Shown: piece by piece, positions 11,444 to 22,715 of the stretch
Position numbering within the stretch: position 1 is the first letter of the stretch
How the letters are laid out: each line of letters starts with the position of its first letter
Assembly: GCA_027924585.1 (NCBI GenBank)
Contig: BSBM01000712.1
Span: 3,420,001 to 3,484,000, forward strand
Length of the DNA stretch: 64,000 nucleotides
Source of the DNA: Larix kaempferi
Taxonomy: Eukaryota > Streptophyta > Pinopsida > Pinales > Pinaceae
Direction of reading: 5' to 3'
Notes under the pieces: model-generated
Databases searched by the model: none
The model's input: only the letters and a program-made list of their open reading frames with translations
What the model was told of the DNA's origin: nothing
Made by a program: the position numbers and the translations under genes

Positions 11444-13800
11444 TGTTGGTCTCCTATTATTGGCTGTCCAATACATTATTTTCCAGCATAAAACCTATAA
11501 GATCACATGATAAATTAGTTTTATTAATGTTTATTTGTGTATGGTTATGCTTTCGTAGAGACCAACGTGGACAAAGGCTTGGTAAGTGATTTTTTTGGTT
11601 ATTTTACATTGTTTTATGCATAAATTGGGTTTTTAAATCTCCACATATATATATCCGGTAACCTGATGGCTCGTTATTTCTTTGTGCAGGGTTTTCGGTG
11701 CTCTAGGGCAGGTTCACGTTAGCTGCACCAGTGATTTGGGGGCTTCGATCCACATTTGGGGTGTCTCTTGAGCTTTCATCGCCTTCCAGATGCCTATGAA
11801 GTTTATTCCGGTGCTGTTTCATGGATTTCCTTCGTTCAAAGAGCTGTTACTCTCCATTTTTAGCAGTGTATGGATCTCAAGCAATCTGGCAATGTCATTT
11901 CCGTCCTTGATCAGGACCCTAATTTCGGGCTCAATTTCTGAACAAACGGTTGGGAATTTTTCAAAACGGTTCGAAACCCACTTCACAAATGGCCCCATTT
12001 ACCCCTAACCGTGGGCAGTTTTCAGAATTTCTGAACGGATGTGGAGAAATCGCTTCTGGAACAGACGTGGTTTTTCCATATTTTGTGTTGGCCGTTTTCT
12101 GGGTAGTTGCTCAAATCTCTGCATTCTGGGATGGATCTTGTTCATCTATCCATCTATAAATCAATCCTTAGGATGGATTACTCGAGGGGGAGAAGACTGT
12201 AACACTTTATTTCATCAATAATATCAGCGTTTATCTCCTTTAAGTTTTGATTTTAAAAGCTGGAAGGCGTTGAGGGTAGGGCCCCCTTCAACACCAACCT
12301 CTGGTATTTCTAGCATTGTGCATTTTACAGTAATAGATGTAATGGTTTCTTCTTTTTGGCAGTGTTTTATGGAATAGTGATGGTTTTGCTTATCTGTGAG
12401 TGGAAATAGAATGCATGCCTGCAGGTTATTAAATTAATTGCATTTGCATTTTGATTTAGCACAAGAGAATAGACTGAAGAGTGATCTGTAGTTAAGATCT
12501 TCCTTGGTTTTTAATATAAGTTATTTATTAATGGTTAAGGTAGTGATGAAATGTGTGATAGTTTTGATTGGATCCATTATAGAATCGATTTAGTGAGATT
12601 GCTAGTAGATTGAAGTTTTACCTTTCCTTTACCACTAGTATTGAAGTGATCATCGAATGGTTACAGGATTGATTTATAATCCCTCTTGTTATCGAATTTG
12701 CAAAACTGTAGTATAGATGGAGTAAATGGTGTGTATTTCAATTTTCCTTTTGATTTCCAGTATGAATAGTGATATTGGCAAATTGGTAGTGAACTTGATT
12801 TTAGTGCTGTAGAATCAATTTCATAAAGAATAGATTGTATTTTGTATTTCCTTTTTTTGCTGTAGCACTAGAGTAACTGGTGAATACAGCCATGCTTTCG
12901 ATTATTGAGCTTGCAGAAACTATAGGGTATTCTTGCATTGTAGAGTGTGGATTAAAAAGAATTGCAATAGCAAAAGGTTTGAAATCTGTTGATTTACCAA
13001 ACATCTAGGGTTTATAAATGACTAGATAGGAGTTGAATTTGCATTGAACGAAGGGAAAGAGTTATAGTTTACAACGCTGTTTCCTAGGGTTGAACATTAA
13101 GCTTCATAATATATATTTTCCTGAATCCTTCCTGAATAGTTCTATTATTCGATGGTGAGCAATTTCTGAAAATTCCAACATTCTGTTATGTGCATTTATA
13201 GACACAAAACACAAGCATGGTATATCTAGACAGCAGCAGTAAACCAACCTGTCTTTGATGGACTGCTCGTGAACAAGTTAACAGGTTTTATCTCAGCAGT
13301 GATTCCAGGAGTGTTTTGTGTGGATTGAAGTATTATACTTGGCAGAGTTACTAATTGGAATTCAGATATATTTGAGATCAATTGAGCATGTGCATTTGAC
13401 AGGTTGATTGTTTTGAAAGTAAACTTTAGTTACTGTAGCATTAAGATTGCTGTAGAGACGGGTAATTACTTTAAGAGATTGCTGTAGTCAGGATTTCTTT
13501 GAGAGATTAGGGCTGTTTCAAAGATTACTGTAGTTACCTTTTGCTATAGGTTGTTGTAGGCAAATTGATTTCTGTTTCTTTATAACAGATTTAGGAGTTC
13601 TTTAGTATAGATCATCCAGGATAGCAATAGTTGCAATCTTATTTCATTGCTTTGTTTGAAGTAGATTTAGCATTTTCTGTCAGCACGAGCATTAAAACCA
13701 ACTTGCCTTGCCCGCACATATATTGTAGCAGCTCAAAGTATACGTACCCTGGTTGACAATGAATTGAAGGTAAATTAACTAGTGATAATTTTACCCAACA
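11444..13800 (+). repeat. 3' LTR of the Tat-like element
   Basis: The 2357-bp LTR ends ACCCAACA and is followed by TGGAC, the right copy of the target duplication. It holds no coding sequence I can support. Confidence 0.9.
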
Positions 13801-13990
13801 TGGACCACATCCCAAAAATCATTCTTCATGATTGACTCGTATTCCTCGATCATGGCATTCTTTCATTACTGCATCCCAGAATCCTGGGAACTTCATATTC
13901 TTCAATATCTTCAATAGATAATTTTCTTGAACTTCGTTGCTAGAACAAATGTTGTAGTCCTTCTTTTGTAGGCGATAGTACATGATCTTT
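13801..13990 (-). pseudogene. Copia A pol, integrase-RT hinge (resumed after insertion)
   Basis: On the minus strand this reads IEDIEEYEVP, then a frameshift, then AMIEEYESIMKNDFWDVV, and joins VQIPEGKSVV at 4946. This restores the order expected at the start of copia reverse transcriptase. At about 13995 the minus strand shows a splice-acceptor-like TTGTAG|GAAAAG, and no copia sequence is recognisable upstream of that point. The integrase coding region that should lie here is absent. Confidence 0.75.
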
Positions 13991-16691
13991 TCCTACAAGT
14001 CAAATTTTAATTGCATGATTAGAAACTTCTCATAGTTTTCATAACAAAATCTTACGCATAAAAACATATGTCATACAGTCATGCAATTATCTTAGGCAAT
14101 GCTTCAATACAACATTTATCCAATATCCCGTATTTACACGGTAACTTTCTAGATGCCTTCCATCTCTACCAGAACATTTGTTAAGAGTGTGCACAACTCC
14201 CAACATGTTAGCAAAGATATTTCATTCTAGATAAGTAGCAATGGAATGTTGTACAGTACCATAGGACACTTACCCATTACTTGTATATTAGTAGTATCTT
14301 GTTCATTAATGTAAATTTTCTAATATGCATCTAGGAACATAAGTATGTACATGACTAGACAACATCATTTAAGTAATCATATATATGATAATTCAAATAC
14401 TTATCTTTGTTTGGTTGTTGGATGGAATCCCTCTCAATCTTTGCTTCCTTGCAGGAACTACTAGAGTGAGCTCCCTCTTGATCTTTGCTTCCTGGATTAT
14501 CTGTCCTTGAACTTATATCCATCCTGGACCACTATGCATGCTAAGTGTGCACTAGTGTCATCATTCTGTCATCCTCAAGATCTCATACACAATCATACAT
14601 TCATTAGTATAATATCAATACTATCAAAAACATTATGATTGTAAATAATCTTAAATATGTATGGTCATGATCATTTCATACATAGATTAATAGAGTTAGT
14701 ATTCAAGGTTTCAGGGAAGACCTTCTTTTACTCATGCATATTCTTATTTGGACCAAAGGAATCTTCTAGTTATTCATATCATCAATCAAAGTAAGAAACA
14801 GAATATGCATAAACCCTTGATTACTTAAACTTCTGACTTCAAGAATAATCATTATCAATTCACACAAAAGTATAAGATCCTAACACATGGTAGGATTCTA
14901 AACTTGATATAGGAAAAACATACCTGGTTATCATGTCTGCTAGTTATGTCTAACATACCCAAACAATGTCTTCTTGTTCTCTTCAATGACTTGTGCTTAA
15001 TAACCTGCATAACTCATAAGTTAACCATTGTAGAGCCAAATTATACATACCTCGTAAGTAGGGCTTCTATGTGATCCATGAGTCCTTTGTCTTCATGTCA
15101 TCATGATCATATGTTCTTGATCTAGAACTTGATTTGTAACTTTCATGTTAGCGGACAACATCATACTCATTACAATACCATAGTGCATTAGTACAATCAT
15201 AAGTGTCATAACCCTAATCCAATGCATTTCTTCTATCATTCAACATGCATTCATACTTTTACTAGGGTGATAAGACAAGTCTAAAATTAATCAATATTGT
15301 ACTAACCTCAATAATATGAAGACAAACATATCAATAACCTTAATCATGAACAGATTTCAAAAACATACATGTATCTCCTCAAGTCATACCTGTTGAGATT
15401 GCTTGTACCATTCTTATGTAAGGCCTTAGCCTCACCTCCCTATAGAACTGGAACTCCTTCACTTATGCAAGTGTCCAATTCATTCTCTTCTAGGATTAAC
15501 CCAATCCACTTTGATTTGCTGAAACTGGATCTGGAGTTGGATTAGGTTTCGTTAGAGAAACCCTACAAAATTCAAATTTTTGAATTTAAAACTTCTGAAT
15601 GGATGGAAATATATGTCTTGTTGAGCTAATCAAGCTGGTATACGTTCAATTTTTTAAACTGCAAAATTTGACCCCTCAAAATTGCCTTTGAAACTTCCGG
15701 ATCTTCTAGACAGGATCTTGAACTAGGGTTTGATAAAGCCCAGTGTTTTTCCCATCTAAAAGGTTCGATATTGTGTTCTTAAACTTCAATTTTTCTGAGG
15801 AGCTTCCATCCGTGGTCACAGATTTAAAAATTTTCAACTTTTGCAAAAGCCCTAATTTTCTACCTTTCCGATCAAAATCCTGAACTAGGGTTTGATCAAG
15901 CCCAACCTTCTACCCAACCAAAACATTCAATCTTGGTCTCTAAATTTCTATTTGATGAGGATCATTCAGCCATGGTATCTGATTCAAAAAATTCCAACTT
16001 TCTCCAAAGCCCTAAATTCCCACATCAGTGACAAGCCAAGAATGAAGGTACTTAGAATCCAATTCTGTTTTGACAGAAATATGCACCTGATTGTTTCTGG
16101 TGCACATCTCTGAAATTACGAAATCCATAGGGTCTGACACATTGGCTTGTAGTATCCTGACCTGTCCATCTTTCCAACCCACAGGTATTGACCTCAATTG
16201 GATTCTTTGCAAGAGAGTTATGCCAAGTGTCGCAACATGACCTATTTAAAGGATAAAACATGAGAGCGAATTTGTACGGCGTAACACGTGTCACTGGCTC
16301 AATTTAGGCCTCTGAAAAAATTACCTGAGAAACTACATTCCTTTCTCTTACTGTCACTTTTTTACAGAATTTCATTTGGAGCTTCCTAGCCCAAGTTGTG
16401 ACCTTTTTTCCTAGGTCACCTATTTATGACTGAGATTTGGAAGAGGGAGAAACCCTAGATTGTACTGATCACATAGTATACAATACAAAGAATTAGATGT
16501 TGTGCTTCAGAAAAAAGGTACATGGGGATGTTATCTACGACCTGTAGAGGTTTTCGAACCTGAACCTTCGCCAAAATGGATTTATAGTGAAAGTTCCACG
16601 ATGACTAGTTTTTGCTATATCAAGCCCTAGCTTCCAATTTTTCGCAAGTGCAACAAGTCTCGTAAATGCCATATCATGCCTTCCTTCAGGA
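13991..16691 (-). other. Copia A 5' interior without gag or integrase
   Basis: About 2.7 kb between the primer site and the pol remnant. I find no zinc knuckle, protease or integrase motif on the minus strand. The sequence is AT-rich with several splice-donor-like TACCTG or CTTAC sites, and may be a captured, intron-containing genomic segment or a deletion filled by unrelated DNA. It includes the direct duplication at 15700-16022. Confidence 0.45.
15700..16022. repeat. Diverged tandem duplication, about 165-bp period
   Basis: Two copies (about 15700-15860 and 15861-16022) share the order GAACTAGGGTTTGAT(A/C)AAGCCCA, then TCTAAA/AACTTC, then GAGGA, ATTCAAAA/TTTAAAAATT, TCCAACTT and AAAGCCCTAA. 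Confidence 0.65.
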
Positions 16692-16705
16692 TAGCTCTGA
16701 TACCA
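16692..16705 (-). other. Primer binding site of copia A (tRNA-iMet type)
   Basis: On the minus strand TGGTATCAGAGC follows the LTR end with a short spacer. This is the standard copia primer site complementary to initiator tRNA-Met. Confidence 0.85.
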
Positions 16706-17328
16706 TGTTATATTTTCATCATTTAATTCAATAGATATAGGATCTTAACTGAAAGAACAACATGTACAACATATCAAGTATAAGAGACAAGAGACAAGAG
16801 ACATAAAATATTTCACTGGGGAAAACCAAGAAGGTGAAAAAACCCCGCAACTTCCTCAGAGATAGAATAAGCATCAATACAAGTATCACCATGATCAAAC
16901 CCAAGAGATAGATATATTCAACAGCATGCTCCTCCTCCACTTGTGCACACTCTTCCTCTCTCTCACTAATGCAAAGTGAGTGAATAAGAGAATGTGTAAA
17001 ATGAGAGAGACACACTCTCTATTTATACACTAACTTTCACTTGACCTTTACTCAACTAGGTCGGCCCCAACTTAACCACTTAACAAAATGCTAACTGGTC
17101 CGACCCCACTAGGGTGGTCTAATAACCCTTTGACCCACACAACTCATACAGGGCCGACTCCAACAAGGTGGTCTAATAACCCATCAAATATAAGTTGCAA
17201 CACTTATAGTTGCAAGTACACATGACGACACTTCCGATCGAAGGAATAATACATCTCTGTTGGGGATGCAATAAAGTACAAATACAATATACAAGTGAAT
17301 ATCTTCTGAAGTTACAAATACATCAACA
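16706..17328 (-). repeat. 5' LTR of copia element A
   Basis: The 623-bp LTR pairs with 1630-2212 and carries the extra internal duplication described there. It should hold the element promoter. Confidence 0.85.
17019..17027 (-). promoter_or_regulatory. TATA box in the 5' LTR of copia A
   Basis: TATAAATAG lies on the minus strand within the 5' LTR, the expected place for the retrotransposon promoter. The matching LTR has TATATAAATA at the same site. Confidence 0.5.
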
Positions 17329-17333
17329 CTTTA

Positions 17334-18376
17334 TTTTGAAAATTAAACCCAATCACTGAATGCATATGCGAGGTTCGTGGGAATGGTCACTTTATGCGGT
17401 TATTAAAGCATGGGGGTTGTGACAATTATGTTAGCTAAAGGGATTCCTTTCTTTTATGGTCATAACTTTTGTCTTATCATCCTTACCTAATATCCCTTGG
17501 ATTCAAAACTCTTTGGATAATTCTCTCATGCATGTTTCTACACTATGTAGGTTTTTCCTATTGTTGTTCATGTCCATTAGCATACCGTGTTTAAGCCAAA
17601 AATTCAAATTTGGATATAGAGATACATTTTGGAAAAGAAAATAGATGGTTGTATATGAGAATGGATATTAGGAAATCTAGGATCCTTTACCCATTGATTT
17701 TTTCTATTTTCATATGCTTGAGAAGCCATTGTTTAATGTTGCAGGAGGATGTCCAATAGCATACAGCAGGTTGGACTCTTATTGCACACACTCGTAAGTA
17801 TTGTAAGGGTTGGATTTCCATAGGGAACTTTGCATTGGTGAAGGGAAATGAATTATTTTTGTTGTATGGGGTAGTTGTAAGGAGTTCCATGGTTGTGATG
17901 GCTTAGTGATACGCCTATAGAGATTTGGTGGATATTTTGGAAAAGCATAGAGAGCAGAGTGGGTTGTGGGCTAGGAGAGAGAATCCTGTAGGTGTTTCCT
18001 TCGTCTTGGTGGCGTCATAGCCCAACTTGGGGGTGGCCTCTCAACAAAAAGAGTATATGTTGGCCATAGTTCCTACAACTGGGTTGAAAATCACTCTTAC
18101 ATAGTCAATTTCCTAGATATTCTTTGTTTAAATATAAGTATTCTTATGTATCTGATGTGCAATGTCTTTTTATTTTTATTCATGTGATAATGATGCATAT
18201 AAATTGCATACTGTGTGTGTGGATTGTGTTATTTCCATTGTATGTTTTTATTTCCATATTTGCACATGCATCTCAGTTGTTATAAATTCATAATTATAGT
18301 TATGGGGAGAAATTTAGAGGCCTCAATTTATTTATTGTCCCCTCTATTGGCCGGATTGAGAGATGGGGGCATTACA
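17334..18376 (+). repeat. Gypsy shared LTR, right part
   Basis: The sequence resumes with TTAAACCCAATCA and aligns with 24336-25374, ending GGGGGCATTACA. The primer site follows three bases later. Confidence 0.8.
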
Positions 18377-18379
18377 GAG

Positions 18380-18391
18380 TGGTATCAAAGC
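18380..18391 (+). other. Primer binding site of gypsy copy 2
   Basis: TGGTATCAAAGC follows the LTR end after the spacer GAG. It differs from the usual initiator tRNA-Met site TGGTATCAGAGC at one position. Confidence 0.8.
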
Positions 18392-19605
18392 TTCTTCTTG
18401 TAATACTGGAGCTCTATGGGACAAAAATTCACAATTACAGGAAGAAATCAAAAACATCTATGTGGAAAATGAGTTATGTAGAAGATATGCATAAGGAGCC
18501 AAATATAACCTTGGAATCTTCCCCTTGTTCTGAATTAAAATTTCATACAAATATGAAATTCTAAAATTTTGGGAAAATTTTGAACTGTGCCCCACCCATG
18601 CCACATGGATGCATGACATGGAGGATTCACATGGGCACAGGAATGATGTGGAGGATCCATGTGATCCTTAGTTATGATTTGGATTGGACACATCGTCCCT
18701 GCACACATGTGATTACCCAGGATAGAGCACGGAGGTGTTAGATATATGACCATAAGATGAAAGGTAAGATTGATGGTTGTGATTCTTAGCGTGTTGATAA
18801 TATGCACGAGAGTTAATAGCCAGTGGAAAGAAATATGACCATTGGATCTTTTGGAATATCAACAGCCAAGGATCATAACACACTAACAACCTATGTGGTG
18901 GTTAATCTTGGTTGAGCGAGGCATTGGGCCGAAACTGCCTGGGGCATGTGTCATTTTTTTATTGAAAACACCTCCCCCAAGGAGATTTTACAAATAAAAT
19001 TTTGTGAGGAGCCATTACCACTTTTAATAAAGGGGAAAACCATCGATGATATCAACCCAAGGTAGGAGGTGTGGTGAAAAAAAGAAAGTTGAATAAAAAA
19101 GAACAAAAGTAGTCAATTCCATAATTTTATAACAGACAACTAGAGCATCAGGTAAAATAACTTAATATTTCTTAGTAATACTCGTCATATGTATTATCTA
19201 ATCCAATCGAGAAGTTGTTCTAGTTCTCCATAGGTGGTATTCTATAGGTGTCTAAAGTTGGCCTATGGGGTTAAATGTACCTATAGGAAAGGTGCAAAAT
19301 TTGGGCCATTTTGACAATTTTGAAGGGCTATAAATTTGTGCTCAGAATTCATAATTGAGCATAATTATAGTCATTGGAAAGATAATAAAAAATGAGAAAA
19401 TTTTACATGTTTAAATTTTGAATTGGTTATTTAGATGTTTCTTTAATTTGATCAGAAAAGTGCCTGTAACCATAATTTGACAAAAATGTCAATATGTGTA
19501 TTTTCCAGAATATATGAAAATTGATTTTTTATTTTCTAAGAACTTAATAAATGTAACCATTGTTTTTATATGAACACTTTTTCATATTCAAAATCATATT
19601 AGTGA
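18392..19605 (+). other. Gypsy untranslated leader
   Basis: About 1.2 kb between the primer site and gag. I see no coding sequence; the second half is strongly AT-rich. A leader of this size is plausible for the family. Confidence 0.5.
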
Positions 19606-20622
19606 TTGTTAAGGGTCAACAATGAGAATAGTGCAGCTGGAAAATCTCTAGTCTTGGTTGGGACAAGAAGTTCATCATCATGGATGATGCACATGCTACT
19701 AATGAAATTGAGGCAGATGCAATGGGAGAGAATTAATAGGTTGATAGAATCCAATGGTATAAGAAAACAAGTGAGTCCCCCATACATTGTAGAAACCATG
19801 ATGAGCCTAAGGGGGGAACTACAAAGTTGTAGAGAAGACAATGAGAAGCTGCTTAGAGCTCAAGAAGATAAAAATAAGCTAAATGCAACTATGTTTCAAA
19901 TTTTCACAAATATTCAAAGCAAGATTAAATCTGGACATCACTCTAAAAATCAAGAAAAGAGTGGGAGTAGCTCAAGGAGGCATTCTCACAATAGGTGCCA
20001 TAGTTCAATAAGAGTTTCTAGAGGAAGGTCATATACTCCAAAATTAACTTCTAGTGAGTCGTCTGAATCCAAGGATTCCACTAAAGGATCAAGCTCTTCA
20101 TCTCATAGGAAGAAGAGGAAGAGGTCTTCCAAGAACAACTCACATCGATAATTTAGGAAGGCCAAACCTCCTATATTTGATGGTAAGATAAAATATGCTC
20201 AAGAAGTTGAGGCATGGCTTCTTGGGATGAGGAAGTATTTCCAAGTTCAACACTACTTGGGAAATATGAAAGCAAGAGTCCCCATATTCAATCTAAATGG
20301 AAGAGCATCAATATATTGGGATTGCCTTATGCAAGTGAAGAATGTCAATGAAAGGAATATTGTGTTGAAGAAATTCAAGAAATCCTTCAAGCAAACATAC
20401 CTCTCCGAGAGGTACTATGATGAAAAAGTTAAAGAATTCCATGAGCTGAAGGTGGGACAAATGACAATGGAGGAATATGCAAATAAATTCTTGGAGTTGC
20501 TGAGATATGTCAAGTATATCAAAGATGATAATGTCAAAATTAATCATTTTCTAAGTGGGTTTAAACATCCTACAAATATAGAATTGAGTTTGATGAGCCT
20601 CAAACTCTACATGAGACAGTAA
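19606..20622 (+). pseudogene. Gypsy gag (Retrotrans_gag type), decayed
   Basis: The two open stretches 19606-20151 and 20227-20622 are in the same frame and are separated by a TAA at 20149-20151. The N-terminal half has a helical region (RGELQSCREDNEKLLRAQED) and a serine-arginine-rich basic stretch (SSSSSHRKKRKRSSKNN). The second half carries the Retrotrans_gag core (EAWLLGMRKYFQ, RASIYWDCL, FKKSFKQTYL, ELKVGQMTMEEYANKFLELL, INHFLSGF). Gag forms the particle in which the element RNA is copied. The frame is lost soon after 20622, and the zinc knuckle follows at about 20818. Confidence 0.8.
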
Positions 20623-20769
20623 GAAAGGGCAAGTATTGTTATGATCAAGCCAAAAGCAAGCTAGATTTTCATAAGGCATGGAAGTACAAGAAGAATGAGA
20701 ATTTTGACCAAATAAAGAAGGGGTTCAAGCCTTCTCATTTCAGAAATTAGCCAAGGTAGCCTCCACAAG

Positions 20770-21106
20770 TCGTGACAAATCTAGATAGGATCATGGGAGG
20801 CAAGACAAGAGAGCCAATTCAATGTTGGGGATGTAGAGAGTACTATTTGATTAGAATTTGTCCACATTGGTTCAAGGGAGCGCAAAGAAAGTTCAAAACG
20901 TTCAAGAAAATGAAATTGTGGGTCAAGTGGCAAGGAATATCCCTTGGATTTATGCTACACTAGAAAATCGCCAAGCAGATCATCAATCAACTGTGGTTGA
21001 GGTTGAAGGTAATATTGCTAAGCAAATTATTTCTATTTTGATTGACCCTAGATCTACTCATAGTTATTTTAGTCCTAAAGTTGTTGAGACCTTTTTATTT
21101 TAAGAA
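20770..21106 (+). pseudogene. Gypsy zinc knuckle and protease, decayed
   Basis: A degenerate CCHC knuckle (CWGCREYYLIRICPH; the spacing and the histidine are disturbed) lies at about 20821-20865. A protease segment (IISILIDPRSTHSYFSPKVVE) follows at 21027-21090, in a different frame. The usual D-(T/S/P)-G-(A/S)-T-H-S active site is altered: DPRSTHS has Arg where Gly is needed. The protease would cut the polyprotein. Its altered site and the frame changes indicate an inactive relic. Confidence 0.7.
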
Positions 21107-21421
21107 AACCAAGCATAGTAAATCATGGTTGGTTCAAGTAGCCACATGAACCAAGAGAAATGCTGGTGAAATGGTGGAGAAATGTCCATTAGAAATGGGT
21201 GGACTATCCACTTGTGAAAATATTAATATTTTACCACTTGGTTCATAGGGTATTCTTATTGGAATGGACTGGTTGGAAGCACATAAAGTTAAACTTGAAT
21301 ACCACAACAAGAGTTTTGATTGCATTGATGATAAAGGAAACCCAAGGCTTGTAAAAGGAGTTCCAAAGGAAATTTCTGTTACTTTGTCAATTGTATGCAG
21401 CCCATATATTGGACAAAACAT

Positions 21422-22150
21422 AAATTGAAATTCCTAGACTGGAGGATTATCATATGCTTCAAGAATTCAATGATGTGTTTCCCAATGAAGTGTCAGGACT
21501 TCCTCCCAAGAGATACATTGAATTCACAATTGATATTGTGCCAAGAGATGCCCAATGTCTAAGACACCTCACATAATGAGTAAACAAAAACTATTGGAGC
21601 TGAAAATGCAATTGCAAGAATTATTGGAAAATAAATACATAAGGCCAAGCGTGTCTCCATGGGGATCACCTATACTATTTTTGAAAAATAAATATGATGC
21701 ACATAGGTTATGTACTGATTGCAAGCAACTAAATAAAGTGACAATGAAAAACAAGTAACCATTTCCTCTAATTGATGATCTTTTCTATCAACTGAGAGGG
21801 GCAAAGTCAATTTTCAAAGATTGATTTGAGGTCTAGTTACCATTAAGTGAGAATGAAATAAGAATATATTCACAATACAACCTTTAGAACAATGTATGGA
21901 CACTATGGATTTGTAGTGGTTCCCTTTGGTCTCACTAATACGCCAACTACCTTCATGTGTCTCATGAATAGCGTTTTTAGTAGGTCTTTGGACAAGTTTG
22001 TTATTTTTTTTTATAGATGACATTCTTATTTACTGTAAGAATGAAGAGGAGCATGAAGAACATTTGAGAATGGATTTTCAATTGCTAAGGTAGCATAAGT
22101 TGTGAGCAAAGTTAAGCAAATGTGAATCTTACAAGAATAAAATTCATTAT
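21422..22150 (+). pseudogene. Gypsy reverse transcriptase, decayed and truncated
   Basis: The sequence gives EFNDVFPNEVSGLPPKR at 21460, [18 protein letters not shown] at 21615-21670, then [17 protein letters not shown]. The catalytic box reads IDDILIY at about 22012-22032. Frames change several times. From the catalytic box to the RNase H segment there are only about 180 bp, where this family usually has roughly 650. The connection domain and the start of RNase H have therefore been deleted near 22150. Confidence 0.75.
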
Positions 22151-22715
22151 TATGGAACTTGCATTATGAGTCTAGAAAATTGGAGCATGAAAATAATTAT
22201 GCCACACATGATATGGAACTTGCATCCACAGTGCACGCTTTAAAAATGTGGAGGCACTATCTAATGGGTAGAAAATTTGATTTCAGGATAGACCTATGTG
22301 GTCTGAAATATTTATTTGAGTAGGCAACATTAAATGCCATGCAAGCTAGATGACTAGAATTTTTATGTTATTTTGATTTTAATATCAAACACATAAATGG
22401 AAAAGAAAATAAAGTGGTTGATGCATTTAGTATAAAGGTGCATGAAATGCACGTGGCATCCATCACAACTTGCCAATCAGATTTAAGACAACATGTTATT
22501 TATTATCTAGTTGAAGATGAATTTTATGTGCAAAAATAAGTTAATTTACAGTAGCAGAATTTTGAAAAGAGGTGTGAAGGGTATCAATTGGAATAGGATG
22601 GGCTTCTTATTTATAAAAACAAAATTTATATTCCAAATGTGGTAAACTTGAGGATAATTGTTATGGATGAAATCCATAAAATGCCAATTTCTTCTCACCC
22701 AGGACATTAAAAAAC
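22151..22715 (+). pseudogene. Gypsy RNase H C-terminal part and linker
   Basis: HDMELASTVHALKMWRHYLM at about 22208-22268, DFNIKHINGKENKVVDAFS at 22372-22430 and the linker MDEIHKMPISSHPGH at 22660-22707 match the order seen in chromovirus pol. A few stops interrupt the frame. Confidence 0.75.

Larger units (their letters stand above)
4947..13800 (+). mobile_element. Non-autonomous Tat-like LTR element (LARD type)
   Basis: LTRs of 2337 bp (4947-7283) and 2357 bp (11444-13800) begin TGTTGGTCTCC and end TTTTACCCAACA. They are flanked by a perfect 5-bp target duplication TGGAC (4942-4946 and 13801-13805). A primer site matching the 3' end of plant tRNA-Asp follows the 5' LTR, and a polypurine tract precedes the 3' LTR. 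The 4.2-kb interior has no gag, protease, reverse transcriptase or integrase. It holds one unrecognised reading frame and an RNase H remnant close to the 3' LTR. Large LTRs plus this primer are typical of Athila/Tat gypsy elements, and the remnant points to Tat. Mobilisation would have needed enzymes from a relative. Confidence 0.85.
1630..17328 (-). mobile_element. Ty1/copia element A, interrupted by a Tat-like element
   Basis: Matching LTRs lie at 1630-2212 and 16706-17328, both starting TGTTA and ending CATCAACA on the plus strand. A tRNA-iMet type primer site is next to the right LTR and a polypurine tract next to the left one, so the element reads on the minus strand. The flanks are CTTTC (1625-1629) and CTTTA (17329-17333), a near-perfect target duplication. 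Removing the nested element at 4947-13805 leaves about 6.8 kb. Only the hinge, reverse transcriptase and RNase H of pol are recognisable. Gag and integrase are not seen, so the element is defective. Confidence 0.85.
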
